Notes: a model not told the origin generated them from the sequence alone. Numbered from the stretch's first letter, positions 37,754 to 46,561 are shown. The stretch is DNA of 64,000 bases from Streptomyces malaysiense (GCF_000980885.2 NZ_LBDA02000012.1:310001-374000); one strand, 5' to 3'. Program-made: numbers and translations.

Positions 37754-38800
37754 ATGCCGGCCAAGCGGTCCCCGGCGCGTCGGCCGACGATGAAGGACAT
37801 CGCGCGCCGCGCCGGTGTCTCGGAGAGCGCCGTCTCCTTCGCCCTCAACGGCAGACCGGGCGTCTCCGACGTCACCCGCGAACGGGTGCGCCGGGTCGCC
37901 GAGCAACTGGGCTGGCGGCCCAGCACGGCGGCCCGCGCGCTGTCGGGGGAGGGCGCGGCCACGGTCGGTCTGGTGCTGGCCCGGCCCGCCGACACCCTCG
38001 GCGTCGACTCCTTCTTCCTCCAACTCGTCTCCGGCATCCAGGAAGTGCTGGCGGAGCGTCACCTCGGGTTGCTGTTCCAGGTGGTGGAGGGCGTACCGGA
38101 CGAGTGCGCGGTCTACCGCAGGTGGTGGGCCGAGCACCGGGTGGACGGCGTCCTGGTGGTGGACCCGCGCACCGAAGACCCGCGCCCGGACCTGCTCGAC
38201 GAACTCGGCCTGCCCGCCGTGGTGATCGGCGGCGCGCCCGACGAGCGGCACCCCGGGCTGTCCACGGTGTGGGCCGACGACGCCGGCGCGATGGCAGCGG
38301 TGGTGGACGGGCTGTACGCCCTCGGCCACCGGCGGATCGTGCACATCGCCGGGCTGTCCGGCCTCGCCCACACCGAGCGGCGGATCCGGACACTGCGGGC
38401 CGAGGCCCGGCGGCGCGGGCTCACCGGCGTGGAGTCGATCACCACCGACTACTCGGACGCGGCGGGCGCCGCCGTCACCCGCCGTGTCCTCGGCTCGGCC
38501 GCTCCCGCGACCGCCCTGATCTACGACAACGACGTCATGGCCCTCGCGGGCGTCGCCACCGCCGCCGGACTCGGCTTCTCCGTGCCGGCCGACGTGTCGG
38601 TGGTGGCCTGGGAGGACTCCGCCCTGTGCCGCATGGTCAAGCCGTGGCTGTCGGCCCTGTCCCGGGACAGCGTGGAGTTCGGCCGCACCGCGGCACGTGA
38701 GCTGACCGCACTGCTCGACGGCGGCCCGGCCAGGACGGTCAGGGTGCCGGTGCCCCGCCTGATCGAACGGGAGAGCACGGGGGCGGCGCGGGGGGCATGA
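37754..38800 (+). CDS. LacI family transcriptional regulator of the glycan operon
   Basis: A 348-residue repressor: TMKDIARRAGVSESAVSFALNG (about 12-33) is the LacI headpiece, followed by the hinge RPSTAARALSG and a periplasmic-binding-like sensor domain (VGLVLARPADTLG onwards; ALIYDNDVMALAG near 255). AAAAGAGG is upstream of ATG 37754. It probably represses the divergent importer/glycosidase operon and itself through the twin palindromes, and responds to a mannose- or GlcNAc-containing oligosaccharide. Confidence 0.94.
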   Translation: MPAKRSPARRPTMKDIARRAGVSESAVSFALNGRPGVSDVTRERVRRVAEQLGWRPSTAARALSGEGAATVGLVLARPADTLGVDSFFLQLVSGIQEVLAERHLGLLFQVVEGVPDECAVYRRWWAEHRVDGVLVVDPRTEDPRPDLLDELGLPAVVIGGAPDERHPGLSTVWADDAGAMAAVVDGLYALGHRRIVHIAGLSGLAHTERRIRTLRAEARRRGLTGVESITTDYSDAAGAAVTRRVLGSAAPATALIYDNDVMALAGVATAAGLGFSVPADVSVVAWEDSALCRMVKPWLSALSRDSVEFGRTAARELTALLDGGPARTVRVPVPRLIERESTGAARGA

Positions 38801-39056
38801 CGTCCATCGCGCCGGACGGGACCGGCGTGCGCCCGTGCTCCTCGGTGGCCCGGACCTCGTCCGGCCGAACCGACGGCTGGAACTGAGGGACCGTCATGTC
38901 TTCGCTCCCCCACCTCCGTTGGGTGGCGAGTTCGGCGTGTCGATCCTGAACCCTGCTTGAGCTGGAAGGACTGGGCAAACGGGTCATATTGGGGAATCTC
39001 TGACATCGGTGCGGGTAGCGGGAGGTGAAAGCCACTCCAGTTGGGAGGCGCATCGC

Positions 39057-39560
39057 ATGACACCGACCCGGGATGTCGTCGAGATGATCCTGGAGGATCA
39101 CCGGGCGATGGAAGAGCTGCTCCGTCTCATGCGCAGCACGGAGGCCGATCGCCGGAGCGCGCTGCATGACTTCGCGCACCTGATGGTCGCTCACGGTGAG
39201 GCCGAGAGGGCCTCGGTGCACCCCGTCCTCGCCTCCTTCGAGGACGCGGACGCGGACACGGTCGAGCACATCGAGAACGCACACCTGCAAGCCGTCAAGG
39301 TCCTCTACGCGCTGCTGCGGGTGCGGGAGATCGGCTCGGCCGAATGGGACTGGAGGCTCCAGCAACTGGCCTCCGCCACGGCCCGCCACAACGACGAGGA
39401 GGAACGCACTCTCGTCAACAAGGTGCGGGAGAGCCTCAGCCGGCACTGCCGGGAGGAACTCGGCGCCGGTTTCGCCCGGACGGAAGCCGACCTGCTGACG
39501 GCGCGCTGCGGCAGCGTCGCCAACGTGCACCGCATGGTGCGGACCGCCGCCCCCGCGTGA
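39057..39560 (+). CDS. Hemerythrin/HHE domain protein
   Basis: A 167-residue helical protein. EMILEDHRAMEELL (His near residue 14), HDFAHLMVAHGEAE, HIENAHLQ and ATARHNDEEE provide the His/Glu ligands of a di-iron HHE four-helix bundle. Such proteins bind O2 or NO, or serve in stress sensing. GGGAGG precedes the ATG. It is followed 75 bp later by a DUF2267 gene; both are common in actinobacterial stress regulons. The 255 bp before it hold nothing I recognise. Confidence 0.9.
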   Translation: MTPTRDVVEMILEDHRAMEELLRLMRSTEADRRSALHDFAHLMVAHGEAERASVHPVLASFEDADADTVEHIENAHLQAVKVLYALLRVREIGSAEWDWRLQQLASATARHNDEEERTLVNKVRESLSRHCREELGAGFARTEADLLTARCGSVANVHRMVRTAAPA

Positions 39561-39635
39561 CGCCCGGTGCGTACCGGCCGTACCGGCCCGGACGATCCGG
39601 ACCGCCGCGGGGAGAGACCTACGACAGGAGCCGCC

Positions 39636-40028
39636 ATGGAAATGAGCCTGGACACCTTCATCACCCAGGTCACCGCACGCGCACGCTACGACAGACCGCA
39701 GGAGGGAGCCAGGGCCGTGCGGAACGTGCTGGAGGTTCTCGGCGCCCACCTGGTGGGCGCCGACCGCACGGACCTGGCCGCCCTGCTCCCCGCGGGGTGC
39801 GGGCCGCTGCTGACCGCTGCCGAGCCGGCCGGCGAAGCGCTGTCGCCCGCGTCGTTCGTCCGAGCCGTGGCCGACCACAGCAACGAGGACGTGGCCGAGG
39901 CCAGGCGCGAGATCGACGCCGTACTGCCCACCCTCGCCGAGGCCGCGGACCACGCGCTGCTGCGTCGGCTGCTCACCCAGCTGCCACCGGGGCACGCCGG
40001 CCTGTTCGGTCGCACGGACCCCGGATGA
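39636..40028 (+). CDS. DUF2267 domain protein
   Basis: A 130-residue protein. FITQVTARARYDRPQEGARAV followed by NVLEVLGAHLVGADRTDLAALLPAG (about residues 8-55) is the DUF2267 pattern, and a second, weaker copy-like half follows (ASFVRAVADH). Function unknown; often linked to stress genes. AGGAG lies 6 nt before the ATG. Confidence 0.85.
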   Translation: MEMSLDTFITQVTARARYDRPQEGARAVRNVLEVLGAHLVGADRTDLAALLPAGCGPLLTAAEPAGEALSPASFVRAVADHSNEDVAEARREIDAVLPTLAEAADHALLRRLLTQLPPGHAGLFGRTDPG

Positions 40029-40075
40029 CCTGCTGGGCGGGGCGGGGCTCGGGCGCCGGCGGCCGGCGCCCGGGG

Positions 40076-40501
40076 TCAGTCGCCGACGGCCTGGACGATG
40101 TCCCGCGGATCCAGGCCGGTCAGCTGGGCGATGCGCGGCGCGGGGACACCGGCGGTCAGGGCGCGGTGCACCAGCGACTGCCAGTCGTGGGTGGTGTCCC
40201 GGAAGCTGAGCAGCTCGGACTCCATGTCCGTCAGGGACGCGGGCGCGCAGGCGTGCTCGACCCGCAGTGTCTCCTCCTCGCTGAGAGGGACCGGCAGCCG
40301 CTCCGCCTCCTCGGGGATGAGCACCTCGGAGCCCGCCGGAACGATCCTGACGCGCTCGGAGGAAGCGGGTGTCCCGTGCGCGTGGAGCCAGCCCAGTACC
40401 GCCGGACTCTCGGCGCAGTCCAGCTCGCCGACCGCCGACAGGGCCGCCCCCAGACGCGGATGGCGTTCGGGGAGGAGGAACAGGCAGGCATCGTCGGCCA
40501 T
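40076..40501 (-). CDS. Hypothetical protein
   Basis: About 141 residues, acidic, no membrane segment or motif I know. It opens ADDACLFLLPERHPRLGAALSAVGEL and ends with a possible helix-turn-helix-like tail, GVPAPRIAQLTGLDPRDIVQAV. I place the start at ATG 40501 (AAAGGGG 10 nt upstream); an ATG at 40543 with GAGGGG is equally possible. It runs toward the DUF2267 gene. Confidence 0.65.
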   Translation of the reverse strand: MADDACLFLLPERHPRLGAALSAVGELDCAESPAVLGWLHAHGTPASSERVRIVPAGSEVLIPEEAERLPVPLSEEETLRVEHACAPASLTDMESELLSFRDTTHDWQSLVHRALTAGVPAPRIAQLTGLDPRDIVQAVGD

Positions 40502-40711
40502 GGCCGTGACACCCCTTTCGGAGAAGCAGGGCAGGGACGTCATCACTATCCCCTCAGAATGCGCTCTGCCCGCGCATGCCTCGCCCACTCGCCCGGATCA
40601 CTCCTCCGGGTTCAACTCCAGGTGCGCCGCCACCCGTCTTTCCCGGCCGGACGACGCGGGCCCGGGGCAGCCGCCGATGCCGGGCGCGACACCGGTGCAC
40701 GGAAGATCACG

Positions 40712-40756
40712 CGCACGAGGAGGGCGGCTCCCCGCGGGAGCCGCCCTCCTCGTGCG
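40712..40756. terminator. 21-bp stem hairpin terminator
   Basis: Arms 40712-40732 and 40736-40756 pair perfectly around a 3-base loop, directly after the stop of the minus-strand GlsB-like gene. Confidence 0.85.
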
Positions 40757-40759
40757 TGG

Positions 40760-41023
40760 TCAGCGCGAGCGCCCCGACACCACTCGGTAGAGCAGCAGCA
40801 CGATCACGGAACCCACGATCGCGGCGATCCAGGTGGAGAGGCTGAAGAAGCCGTTGATCGAATGGACGCCGAAGATCACCTTGCCGAGCCAGCCGCCCAG
40901 CAGCCCGCCCGCGATGCCGATCAGCATCGTCACCAGGCAGCCGCCCGGGTCCTTGCCGGGGGTCAGTGCCTTGGCGATGGCGCCCGCGATGAGACCGATC
41001 AGGATCCAGGCGATGATGCCCAC
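40760..41023 (-). CDS. GlsB/YeaQ/YmgE family small membrane protein
   Basis: An 87-residue protein with three Gly-rich hydrophobic segments: IIAWILIGLIAGAIAKALTPG, the signature GGCLVTMLIGIAGGLLGGWLG, and WIAAIVGSVIVLLLYR. This is the transglycosylase-associated protein family (Pfam Transgly_assoc), small stress-induced membrane proteins of unknown activity. ATG at 41023. Confidence 0.93.
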   Translation of the reverse strand: MGIIAWILIGLIAGAIAKALTPGKDPGGCLVTMLIGIAGGLLGGWLGKVIFGVHSINGFFSLSTWIAAIVGSVIVLLLYRVVSGRSR

Positions 41024-41161
41024 GAGGATGTTCCTTCCGTTCCGCTGTGTGCCCCCGGGGCGGGGCTCTCACATGCCTGCGGATATCCCACATGGAGCGG
41101 CGTATGCGAGACCGGGGTCCTCGACTTCTTCCCGGGACCGAAGATCCTCCCGGGTCCTCGG

Positions 41162-41193
41162 CGAAAGCGCGTCCTCAACGAAAGCGCGTCCTC
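41162..41193. repeat. Two 15-bp direct repeats
   Basis: CGAAAGCGCGTCCTC at 41162-41176 and again at 41179-41193, with a degraded third copy just after. They lie in the 327-bp stretch 41024-41350, which otherwise shows no gene. Confidence 0.7.
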
Positions 41194-41350
41194 GGCGGGA
41201 GCACGTCCTGGTCGAAAGCACCCTTCGGTGAAAGAGGGACGGCGGCCGCCGCGTACCCGTTTCGCGGCCGGACGGGGGGAGACTCCTGACACTGCACCCA
41301 CATACGCAGACTTCCCTGGGCACGACGCGGACAACCGAGGAGTGGTTCCC

Positions 41351-41563
41351 ATGCGGCCGGCACCCGGATCCGGGCGGAGACCCCCGTACGAACACATCGA
41401 GACCCGCGCGCTGCGAGCGGGGACCGCCGCGGAACGCACCGAGCCGACGGCCGCCCGGACGCTCATGCGGACGCGGGCCGCACCGCTCGTCCGCGACCCG
41501 ACGCGGGCAGGTCTCCCGAGGCCCGGCGGGGAACCGCCGGCGCGACCCGGGTACCGGCCATGA
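41351..41563 (+). CDS. Small hypothetical protein coupled to YihY-like gene
   Basis: A 70-residue, Arg/Pro/Ala-rich frame starting MRPAPGSGRRPPYEHIETRA. Support: GAGGAG about 10 nt before the ATG, and its stop overlaps the YihY ATG (ATGA). Against: no homology I recall and a composition like random GC-rich frames. It may act mainly as a translational leader. Confidence 0.4.
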   Translation: MRPAPGSGRRPPYEHIETRALRAGTAAERTEPTAARTLMRTRAAPLVRDPTRAGLPRPGGEPPARPGYRP

Positions 41564-42573
41564 GAGTCCTGGAGCGCGTCGACGGCTTCCAGCGGCGCCA
41601 CCACTGGGTGGGCCTGCCGCTCGCCGTCGTGTACAAGTTCTACGACGATCAGGGCGTGTACCTCGCGGCCCTGATCGCCTACTACGGCTTCCTCTCGCTC
41701 TTCCCGCTCCTCCTGATCCTCGTCGCCGTCCTGAGCACCTTCCTCAGCGGTGATCCGGCTCTTCAGCAGCGGGTCATGGACTCGGCGCTGAGCGAGTTCC
41801 CGGTCATCGGCGACCAGCTCGGGCACAACATCCACTCCTTCCACGGCAGCGGGGTCGCACTCGCCGCGGGCATCGTGGCCAGTGTCTACGGTTCGCTCGG
41901 TGTCGCCCAGGCCGCGCAGTACGCCCTCAACAAGATCTGGGCGGTCCCGCGGCACGCCCGTCCGGACCCGCTCCGGTCACGGCTGAAGGGACTGGTGTTC
42001 CTGCTGCTCCTCGCGGTCGGGTTGTGCGCGTCCACGCTGCTCTCGGTGGTGGCCGCACAGAGTTACCTGCTGGGCGTGCGGCTGAGGGGCGGAAGCTGGA
42101 TCGCCGCGACCGCGGGGTCCGTGTGCCTGAACGCCTTCCTGCTGCTTCTGAGCTACCGCTTGCTGACCCAGCGCGCGCTGCCCCTGCGCCGGCTCACCGC
42201 AGTGGCGCTGGGGGGTGCCCTCGCATGGCAGGCGCTGCAATGGGTGGGGTCCTACTACGTCAGTCACGTGCTGCGCGGGGCCACCGCCACCTACGGCATG
42301 TTCGGCATCGTCCTCGGCCTGCTCGCCTGGCTCTACGTCGGAGCCCTGATCTTCGTCGCGGCGGCCGAGGCGGGCGCCGTGCGGGTCATGCGGCTGTGGC
42401 CCCGCAGCCTGCTGACGCCGTTCACGGACCGGGTGCGGCTGAGCGCCGCCGACCGCCGCGCCTACCGGTCGTACGCCGCCACCGAGGCCTTCAAGGGGTT
42501 CCAGAAGGTGAGCGTGCGTTTCGAGCCGCCGCCCGGGCCCCGGCGGGAGGAACCGCCGGACGACCGGCCCTGA
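41560..42573 (+). CDS. YihY/BrkB family membrane protein
   Basis: A 337-residue protein with six hydrophobic helices. VYLAALIAYYGFLSLFPLLLILVAV (quoted in part: AYYGFLSLFPLLL, near residue 45), ALNKIWAVP, and GATATYGMFGIVLGLLAWLY are the YihY/BrkB family hallmarks. The family was once called ribonuclease BN in error; function remains unclear, possibly transport or envelope maintenance. The ATG at 41560 overlaps the stop of a small upstream frame. Confidence 0.93.
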   Translation: MRVLERVDGFQRRHHWVGLPLAVVYKFYDDQGVYLAALIAYYGFLSLFPLLLILVAVLSTFLSGDPALQQRVMDSALSEFPVIGDQLGHNIHSFHGSGVALAAGIVASVYGSLGVAQAAQYALNKIWAVPRHARPDPLRSRLKGLVFLLLLAVGLCASTLLSVVAAQSYLLGVRLRGGSWIAATAGSVCLNAFLLLLSYRLLTQRALPLRRLTAVALGGALAWQALQWVGSYYVSHVLRGATATYGMFGIVLGLLAWLYVGALIFVAAAEAGAVRVMRLWPRSLLTPFTDRVRLSAADRRAYRSYAATEAFKGFQKVSVRFEPPPGPRREEPPDDRP

Positions 42574-42650
42574 GGACGGCCCCCTCCACCCGGCGGGCCC
42601 GCCTACCCCCACCGGCCGCGTCGATGACTTTGAGGCGCCCCGGTCACGAC

Positions 42651-42671
42651 GCCGGCCGGTGCCAGGCCGGC
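42651..42671. terminator. Possible hairpin terminator between convergent genes
   Basis: GCCGGCC (42651-42657), 7-base loop, GGCCGGC (42665-42671), in the 237-bp gap between the YihY-like and CapA-like 3' ends. Confidence 0.45.
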
Positions 42672-42810
42672 CGTCACCGCGGTGCGGGGTGTGAGGCGGT
42701 CCACGCCGGCCCGGTCCTCCCGCGGTTCCACCGGTAGCGCGGCGGTCGTACGCCGGGAGCGGGACGAGAGTGGGACGGGTGTCGTCGAGGCGGGCGTTCC
42801 CCGTGCGTGA

Positions 42811-43986
42811 CTACGGGCGCCGGATCGCACCCTCCGCCGAGATACGGGCGGCGTGCGGGCCGAAGTCCTCCTCCGACACGCCGGAGACGAGGTCGATCGC
42901 GTCGCCGCCCGGCTCCGGTGTGCCGGGCTCCACGATCCGGGTCGGGCGCAAGTGCCCGGACACGTAGGTGCCGTCGGCGCCGAGGGTGACCTGCAGCACG
43001 CCGCTGGTCGAGAGGGTACCGCCGAGGCCCAGCACCCCGTAGCCGGTGAAGTTGCCGAGGCTGTAGGCGATCAGCCGTCCCTTGTAGAACTCCATTCCCC
43101 GCATCACGTGCGGGCCGCTGCCGATGACGAGGTCGGCCCCGGCGTCGATCACCGCATGGCCGAAGCGGTGGCTGTCGCCCCGGTTCTCGCCGAGGAAGTA
43201 CTCGGTGCCGGGCTCCACGTGTGTGCGGTCCGAACCCTCCGCGCCGGCGTGCATCGTGACGATCACGACATCCGCCATCGTCGTGGCGCGGGCGGTGAGT
43301 CGCTTCGCGGCCGGGATGTCCGTCAGGTCGTTCGCCCCTCGGTCGGGGGCGAACCCGATCAGCGCGACCCTGATGCCGTGCACCCGCTGGATGGTGATCT
43401 GGCCCAGCCGTCCGGTGAACCGCACGTTCGCGGAGCGCAGCGCGTCGAACGTCTCGCGCCGCCCCTCCGCCCCGAAGTCGTCGATGTGATTGTTCGCCGT
43501 GTTCATGACCGTGAACCCGGCCTTCCTGAGCCAGTGGCCGTAGGACGGCGGGACGTGGAACGCGAAGCAGTTCGGGCCGTCGATGTGGTCGCACTTGCTG
43601 GAGCCGCCGGTGGCGAGCGTGCCCTCCAGGTTGCCGAGCACCACGTCCCCGGTGAGCAGGTCGTCGACGGGGTCGAAGAACGAGGCGCCGCCGTCCGGCG
43701 GCAGGTCGTCCGGCAGCGAACCCATGACGACGTCGCCGACGGCGGCGATTCGTACGGTGCCGTGCGGGAACGGCGCCGCCGGCGCACCGGACGCCGTGGT
43801 CCCGGCCCTGCGTGCGGAGGGCCGGGCAGAGTCGGCGGGGGACGGATCCCCCGGGCCGCCGTGGAACCCGCACGCCGCGACGACCCCCACGCCGGCCCCG
43901 AGCAGGCAGAGGGCGAGCAGGCGGTGCCATACCGACCTGTGCCGCGGGCGCCGTTGCTGCGGACACTGTCCGCCGGACGTGATCAC
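42811..43986 (-). CDS. CapA family lipoprotein (PGA_cap metallophosphatase-like)
   Basis: A 391-residue protein. A signal sequence ends at VVAACG (lipobox Cys near 39), then a Pro/Ser linker and the CapA domain: IAAVGDVVMG (near 80), DVVLGNLEG (near 114), NTANNHIDDFG (near 162), TMHAG (near 245) and GSGPHVMRG (near 291), the metal-site blocks of the calcineurin-like fold. CapA proteins take part in poly-gamma-glutamate capsule synthesis or envelope biology; without CapB/C nearby the role here is open. GTG start at 43986, weak ribosome site. Confidence 0.9.
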   Translation of the reverse strand: MITSGGQCPQQRRPRHRSVWHRLLALCLLGAGVGVVAACGFHGGPGDPSPADSARPSARRAGTTASGAPAAPFPHGTVRIAAVGDVVMGSLPDDLPPDGGASFFDPVDDLLTGDVVLGNLEGTLATGGSSKCDHIDGPNCFAFHVPPSYGHWLRKAGFTVMNTANNHIDDFGAEGRRETFDALRSANVRFTGRLGQITIQRVHGIRVALIGFAPDRGANDLTDIPAAKRLTARATTMADVVIVTMHAGAEGSDRTHVEPGTEYFLGENRGDSHRFGHAVIDAGADLVIGSGPHVMRGMEFYKGRLIAYSLGNFTGYGVLGLGGTLSTSGVLQVTLGADGTYVSGHLRPTRIVEPGTPEPGGDAIDLVSGVSEEDFGPHAARISAEGAIRRP

Positions 43987-44462
43987 CGGATCATGCTACG
44001 AAGCGGCCACGCACCCTTCACGGAAGGTCACCGGCGTGTTCCGGCCCGTCTCCGTTCCGTGTGGGCGGTGTCCGGACCGCCGGCACCGAAGACGTCCGAG
44101 GGAGCCCACCTTCGTCGTGGCCGACTCGGACCGGTCCCGGCCTTTCGAGGCCGGCCGGAACCTGTCGCGGCCGAGCGCGTCGAAGACGTCCGGTACGACG
44201 CCGCCGAGAGCCGGAAGGCGACGAGCGAGCCTGCGGAGGCGACCCTGACGAAGGGTGAGGTCCCGCGCTTCGGGCGCGGGCCACGCGGCCTGGACGTCGC
44301 GGCACTGAACGGCGCTGCCGAACAGCGGCGTCGGGCCCTCGGCACGGAACCTTCACATCATGACCCGCACCACCCGGACAACCCCCGCCGCCGTACCCGC
44401 GTCTTGATCGACAACAGACCGACACACCCCGGTCCTCCCGGACGGGGCGTGTCTCCGACTCC
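43987..44462. other. Intergenic stretch without a supported gene
   Basis: About 475 bp between the divergent CapA-like and TPR genes. Frames across it are low-complexity; I see no motif, start with ribosome site, or RNA fold worth calling. The regulatory palindrome follows immediately at 44463. Confidence 0.5.
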
Positions 44463-44494
44463 CTATGCACGTTGTGTATACACGGCGTGCATAG
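44463..44494. promoter_or_regulatory. 32-bp nested palindrome upstream of the TPR gene
   Basis: Outer arms CTATGCACG (44463-44471) and CGTGCATAG (44486-44494) enclose an inner perfect palindrome GTGTATACAC (44474-44483), with only the TT/GG pairs between them mismatched. It ends 10 bp before the ATG at 44505, just upstream of the ribosome site: an operator position. Confidence 0.75.
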
Positions 44495-44504
44495 AAAGGC
44501 ATGT

Positions 44505-45545
44505 ATGTACGGCAAGGCTTTCGCGCCCGAGTACCAGGGCGCCCTGACCACCCTGTCCGTGAACTCCTCTCTGACGGATGTACTGGCGGAAGGCATCGAG
44601 AAGCTGCGCGAGGCCGAGCGTTCCGGGCATCCGGCCGAGGCCGCCCGCTGCGGGCTCGCGGTAGCAGAGGCGCACCGGCGGCTCGGAAACGTGCGGGAAG
44701 CCGACCAGGCATGGAAGGCGAGCTACCGCACCGCTCGGGAGGCCGGTGACACCGGGGCGATGGCGTGGGCGCTGTGGAGCGGCGGCACCCTCGCCCGGCA
44801 GCGCGGGGCGTTCCCGCTGGCCTGGCGGCTGCTCGGACTCGCGGCCGAACTCGGCGAGCGGGCCGGTGACATCGTCTGCCGGGGCTACTCGCTGGCCGGA
44901 CTCGCCGAGACCGGCCGTATCCAGGGCGACTACGAGGCGGTCGGCCGGCTGCACGAGCAGCTCCTGGCCGAGGCCCGCAGGCGCGGCGAGGCCCGGCACA
45001 CGGTGTGGGCGCTGGAGGGCATCGCCCAGATGCACCGCAACACCGGGGACTACGACCGGGCGTACGAGCTGTTCGAGGAGGCGGCGGAGATAGCCGACCG
45101 GGCCGAGGACCGGCGCGGCCACGCCTGGGCGCTGCGCGGCCTTGCGGACATCCTCTCGGTACGCGACAAGGACACCGAGAAAGCACTGGAACTGCTGTCG
45201 CGGGCCGAGGCCGGCTGCCGCGCGATGAGCCTGTCCAGCGCGCTGGCCTACAACCACAAGATGCGAGGCAACGTCCTGTACCGGGCCGGACGTCACGAGG
45301 AGGCCCGGCAGATGTACGAGCTGGCGCTGACGGAATTCCGTGCGATGAGCGAGCCGCGCGGCGAGGCCCTCGCCCGCCTGGGCCTCGCCAAGTCGCTGGC
45401 GCGGCTCGGCCGGGACCGCGACGAGACGGCCGCCGAACTCGCCCGACTGGCAGGCTCCTTGGAGGGCAGCGGACTCAAGCACGTGCACCGGCTGGTGGTC
45501 CGCGCCCAGGAGGAGTTCGAACTCGACACGGAGGCCGTACGGTGA
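44505..45545 (+). CDS. Tetratricopeptide repeat protein
   Basis: A 346-residue all-helical protein with about seven TPR-like helix pairs (for example AWALWSGGTLARQRGAFPLA, GYSLAGLAETGRIQGDYEA, LEGIAQMHRNTGDYDRAYEL and KMRGNVLYRAGRHEEARQM). No enzymatic motif, signal or membrane segment is visible. TPR arrays bind partner proteins. Its stop overlaps the GTG of the polyprenyl synthase gene (GTGA), so the two are made together and may form a complex. ATG 44505 is chosen for AAAGG 7 nt upstream. Expression is likely set by the 32-bp palindrome in front. Confidence 0.87.
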   Translation: MYGKAFAPEYQGALTTLSVNSSLTDVLAEGIEKLREAERSGHPAEAARCGLAVAEAHRRLGNVREADQAWKASYRTAREAGDTGAMAWALWSGGTLARQRGAFPLAWRLLGLAAELGERAGDIVCRGYSLAGLAETGRIQGDYEAVGRLHEQLLAEARRRGEARHTVWALEGIAQMHRNTGDYDRAYELFEEAAEIADRAEDRRGHAWALRGLADILSVRDKDTEKALELLSRAEAGCRAMSLSSALAYNHKMRGNVLYRAGRHEEARQMYELALTEFRAMSEPRGEALARLGLAKSLARLGRDRDETAAELARLAGSLEGSGLKHVHRLVVRAQEEFELDTEAVR

Positions 45546-46561
45546 CCGCGCTGAAGGCTCCGCCCGGCGCGCCCGAAGTCCTCGCCCGCTGCGCCGCGTT
45601 GGTGCGCCCGGCCCTGCGCCGGGCGGTGGGCCGGCTGCATCCGTGGACCGCCGAGATGGCCGCGTACTCCTTCGGCTGGTGCGAGGTGGGCGGCGCACCG
45701 GCCACCACACCGGGTGGCAAGGGCGTACGGCAGACGCTGGCGGTCCTCGGCGCTCGGGCGGCGGGTGCCGACGCGCGGGCCGGGATCCCGGCGGCGGTCG
45801 CGGTGGAACTGGTGCACACCTTCTCGCTGCTGCACGACGACATCATGGACGGCGACGCGACCCGGCGCCGCCGCCCGGCCGTGTGGAAGGCATACGGCAC
45901 GGGCCCGGCGGTGCTCGCCGGTGACGCCCTGTTCGCGCTGGCCGTGGAGACCCTCGCCGCCGTGCCGCAGGGCGCCCGTGCCGTGCGGCTGCTGTCGGCG
46001 GCCCTCACCGACCTGGTGCGCGGACAGGCCGACGACCTGCTCTTCACCGGCCGGCCGTGGACCGGGCCGGACAGGGTGACGGTCGAGGAGTACCGGGCGA
46101 TGGCGGAGGCCAAGACGGGTGCCCTGCTGGGCTGCGCCTGTGCGCTGGGCGCCCTGCTCGGGGGAGCGGACGAGGACACCACCGGCACGCTGGACCGGGC
46201 CGGGCGGCATCTCGGCATCGCCTTCCAGCTGGTCGACGACGTGCTCGGCATCTGGGGCGACCCCGCCGTCACGGGGAAGCCCGCGGGCGGCGACCTGCGG
46301 GAGCGCAAGAAGACCTACCCGGTGCTGGCCGCTCTGGACACCCCGGCGGCCCGCGCCCTGCCCGAGCTGCTGGACTCACCGGAGCGGGCCAAGGAGGCCG
46401 CCGAGCTGATCGAGACGGCCGGCGGCCGCACGGCGGCACTGACCGAGGCCCGCACGCACACGGCCACCGCCCGCACCCTCCTCGCGCGCGCACCGCTGGC
46501 CGCCGGAGCAGCGGAGGATCTCCTCACGCTGCTGGACTTCCTGGTCGGCCGCGAGTTGTAG
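45542..46561 (+). CDS. Polyprenyl diphosphate synthase (short-chain, GGPP/FPP type)
   Basis: A 339-residue trans-prenyltransferase. First Asp-rich motif DDIMD at residues 99-103, GDALFALA near 128, and second motif DDVLGIWGD from 232, with KKTYPVLAAL near 255. It condenses isopentenyl diphosphate onto an allylic diphosphate. Phe94, five residues before the first motif, is aromatic, which in many synthases restricts chain length; product identity (FPP or GGPP) stays uncertain. GTG start overlaps the TPR gene. No terpene cyclase is in the window. Confidence 0.93.
   Translation: MTALKAPPGAPEVLARCAALVRPALRRAVGRLHPWTAEMAAYSFGWCEVGGAPATTPGGKGVRQTLAVLGARAAGADARAGIPAAVAVELVHTFSLLHDDIMDGDATRRRRPAVWKAYGTGPAVLAGDALFALAVETLAAVPQGARAVRLLSAALTDLVRGQADDLLFTGRPWTGPDRVTVEEYRAMAEAKTGALLGCACALGALLGGADEDTTGTLDRAGRHLGIAFQLVDDVLGIWGDPAVTGKPAGGDLRERKKTYPVLAALDTPAARALPELLDSPERAKEAAELIETAGGRTAALTEARTHTATARTLLARAPLAAGAAEDLLTLLDFLVGREL

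Noticed and set aside
41351..41563. YihY as ribonuclease BN
   Set aside because: The old name for the YihY family rests on a misassignment; the protein here is a plain membrane protein with no nuclease motif.
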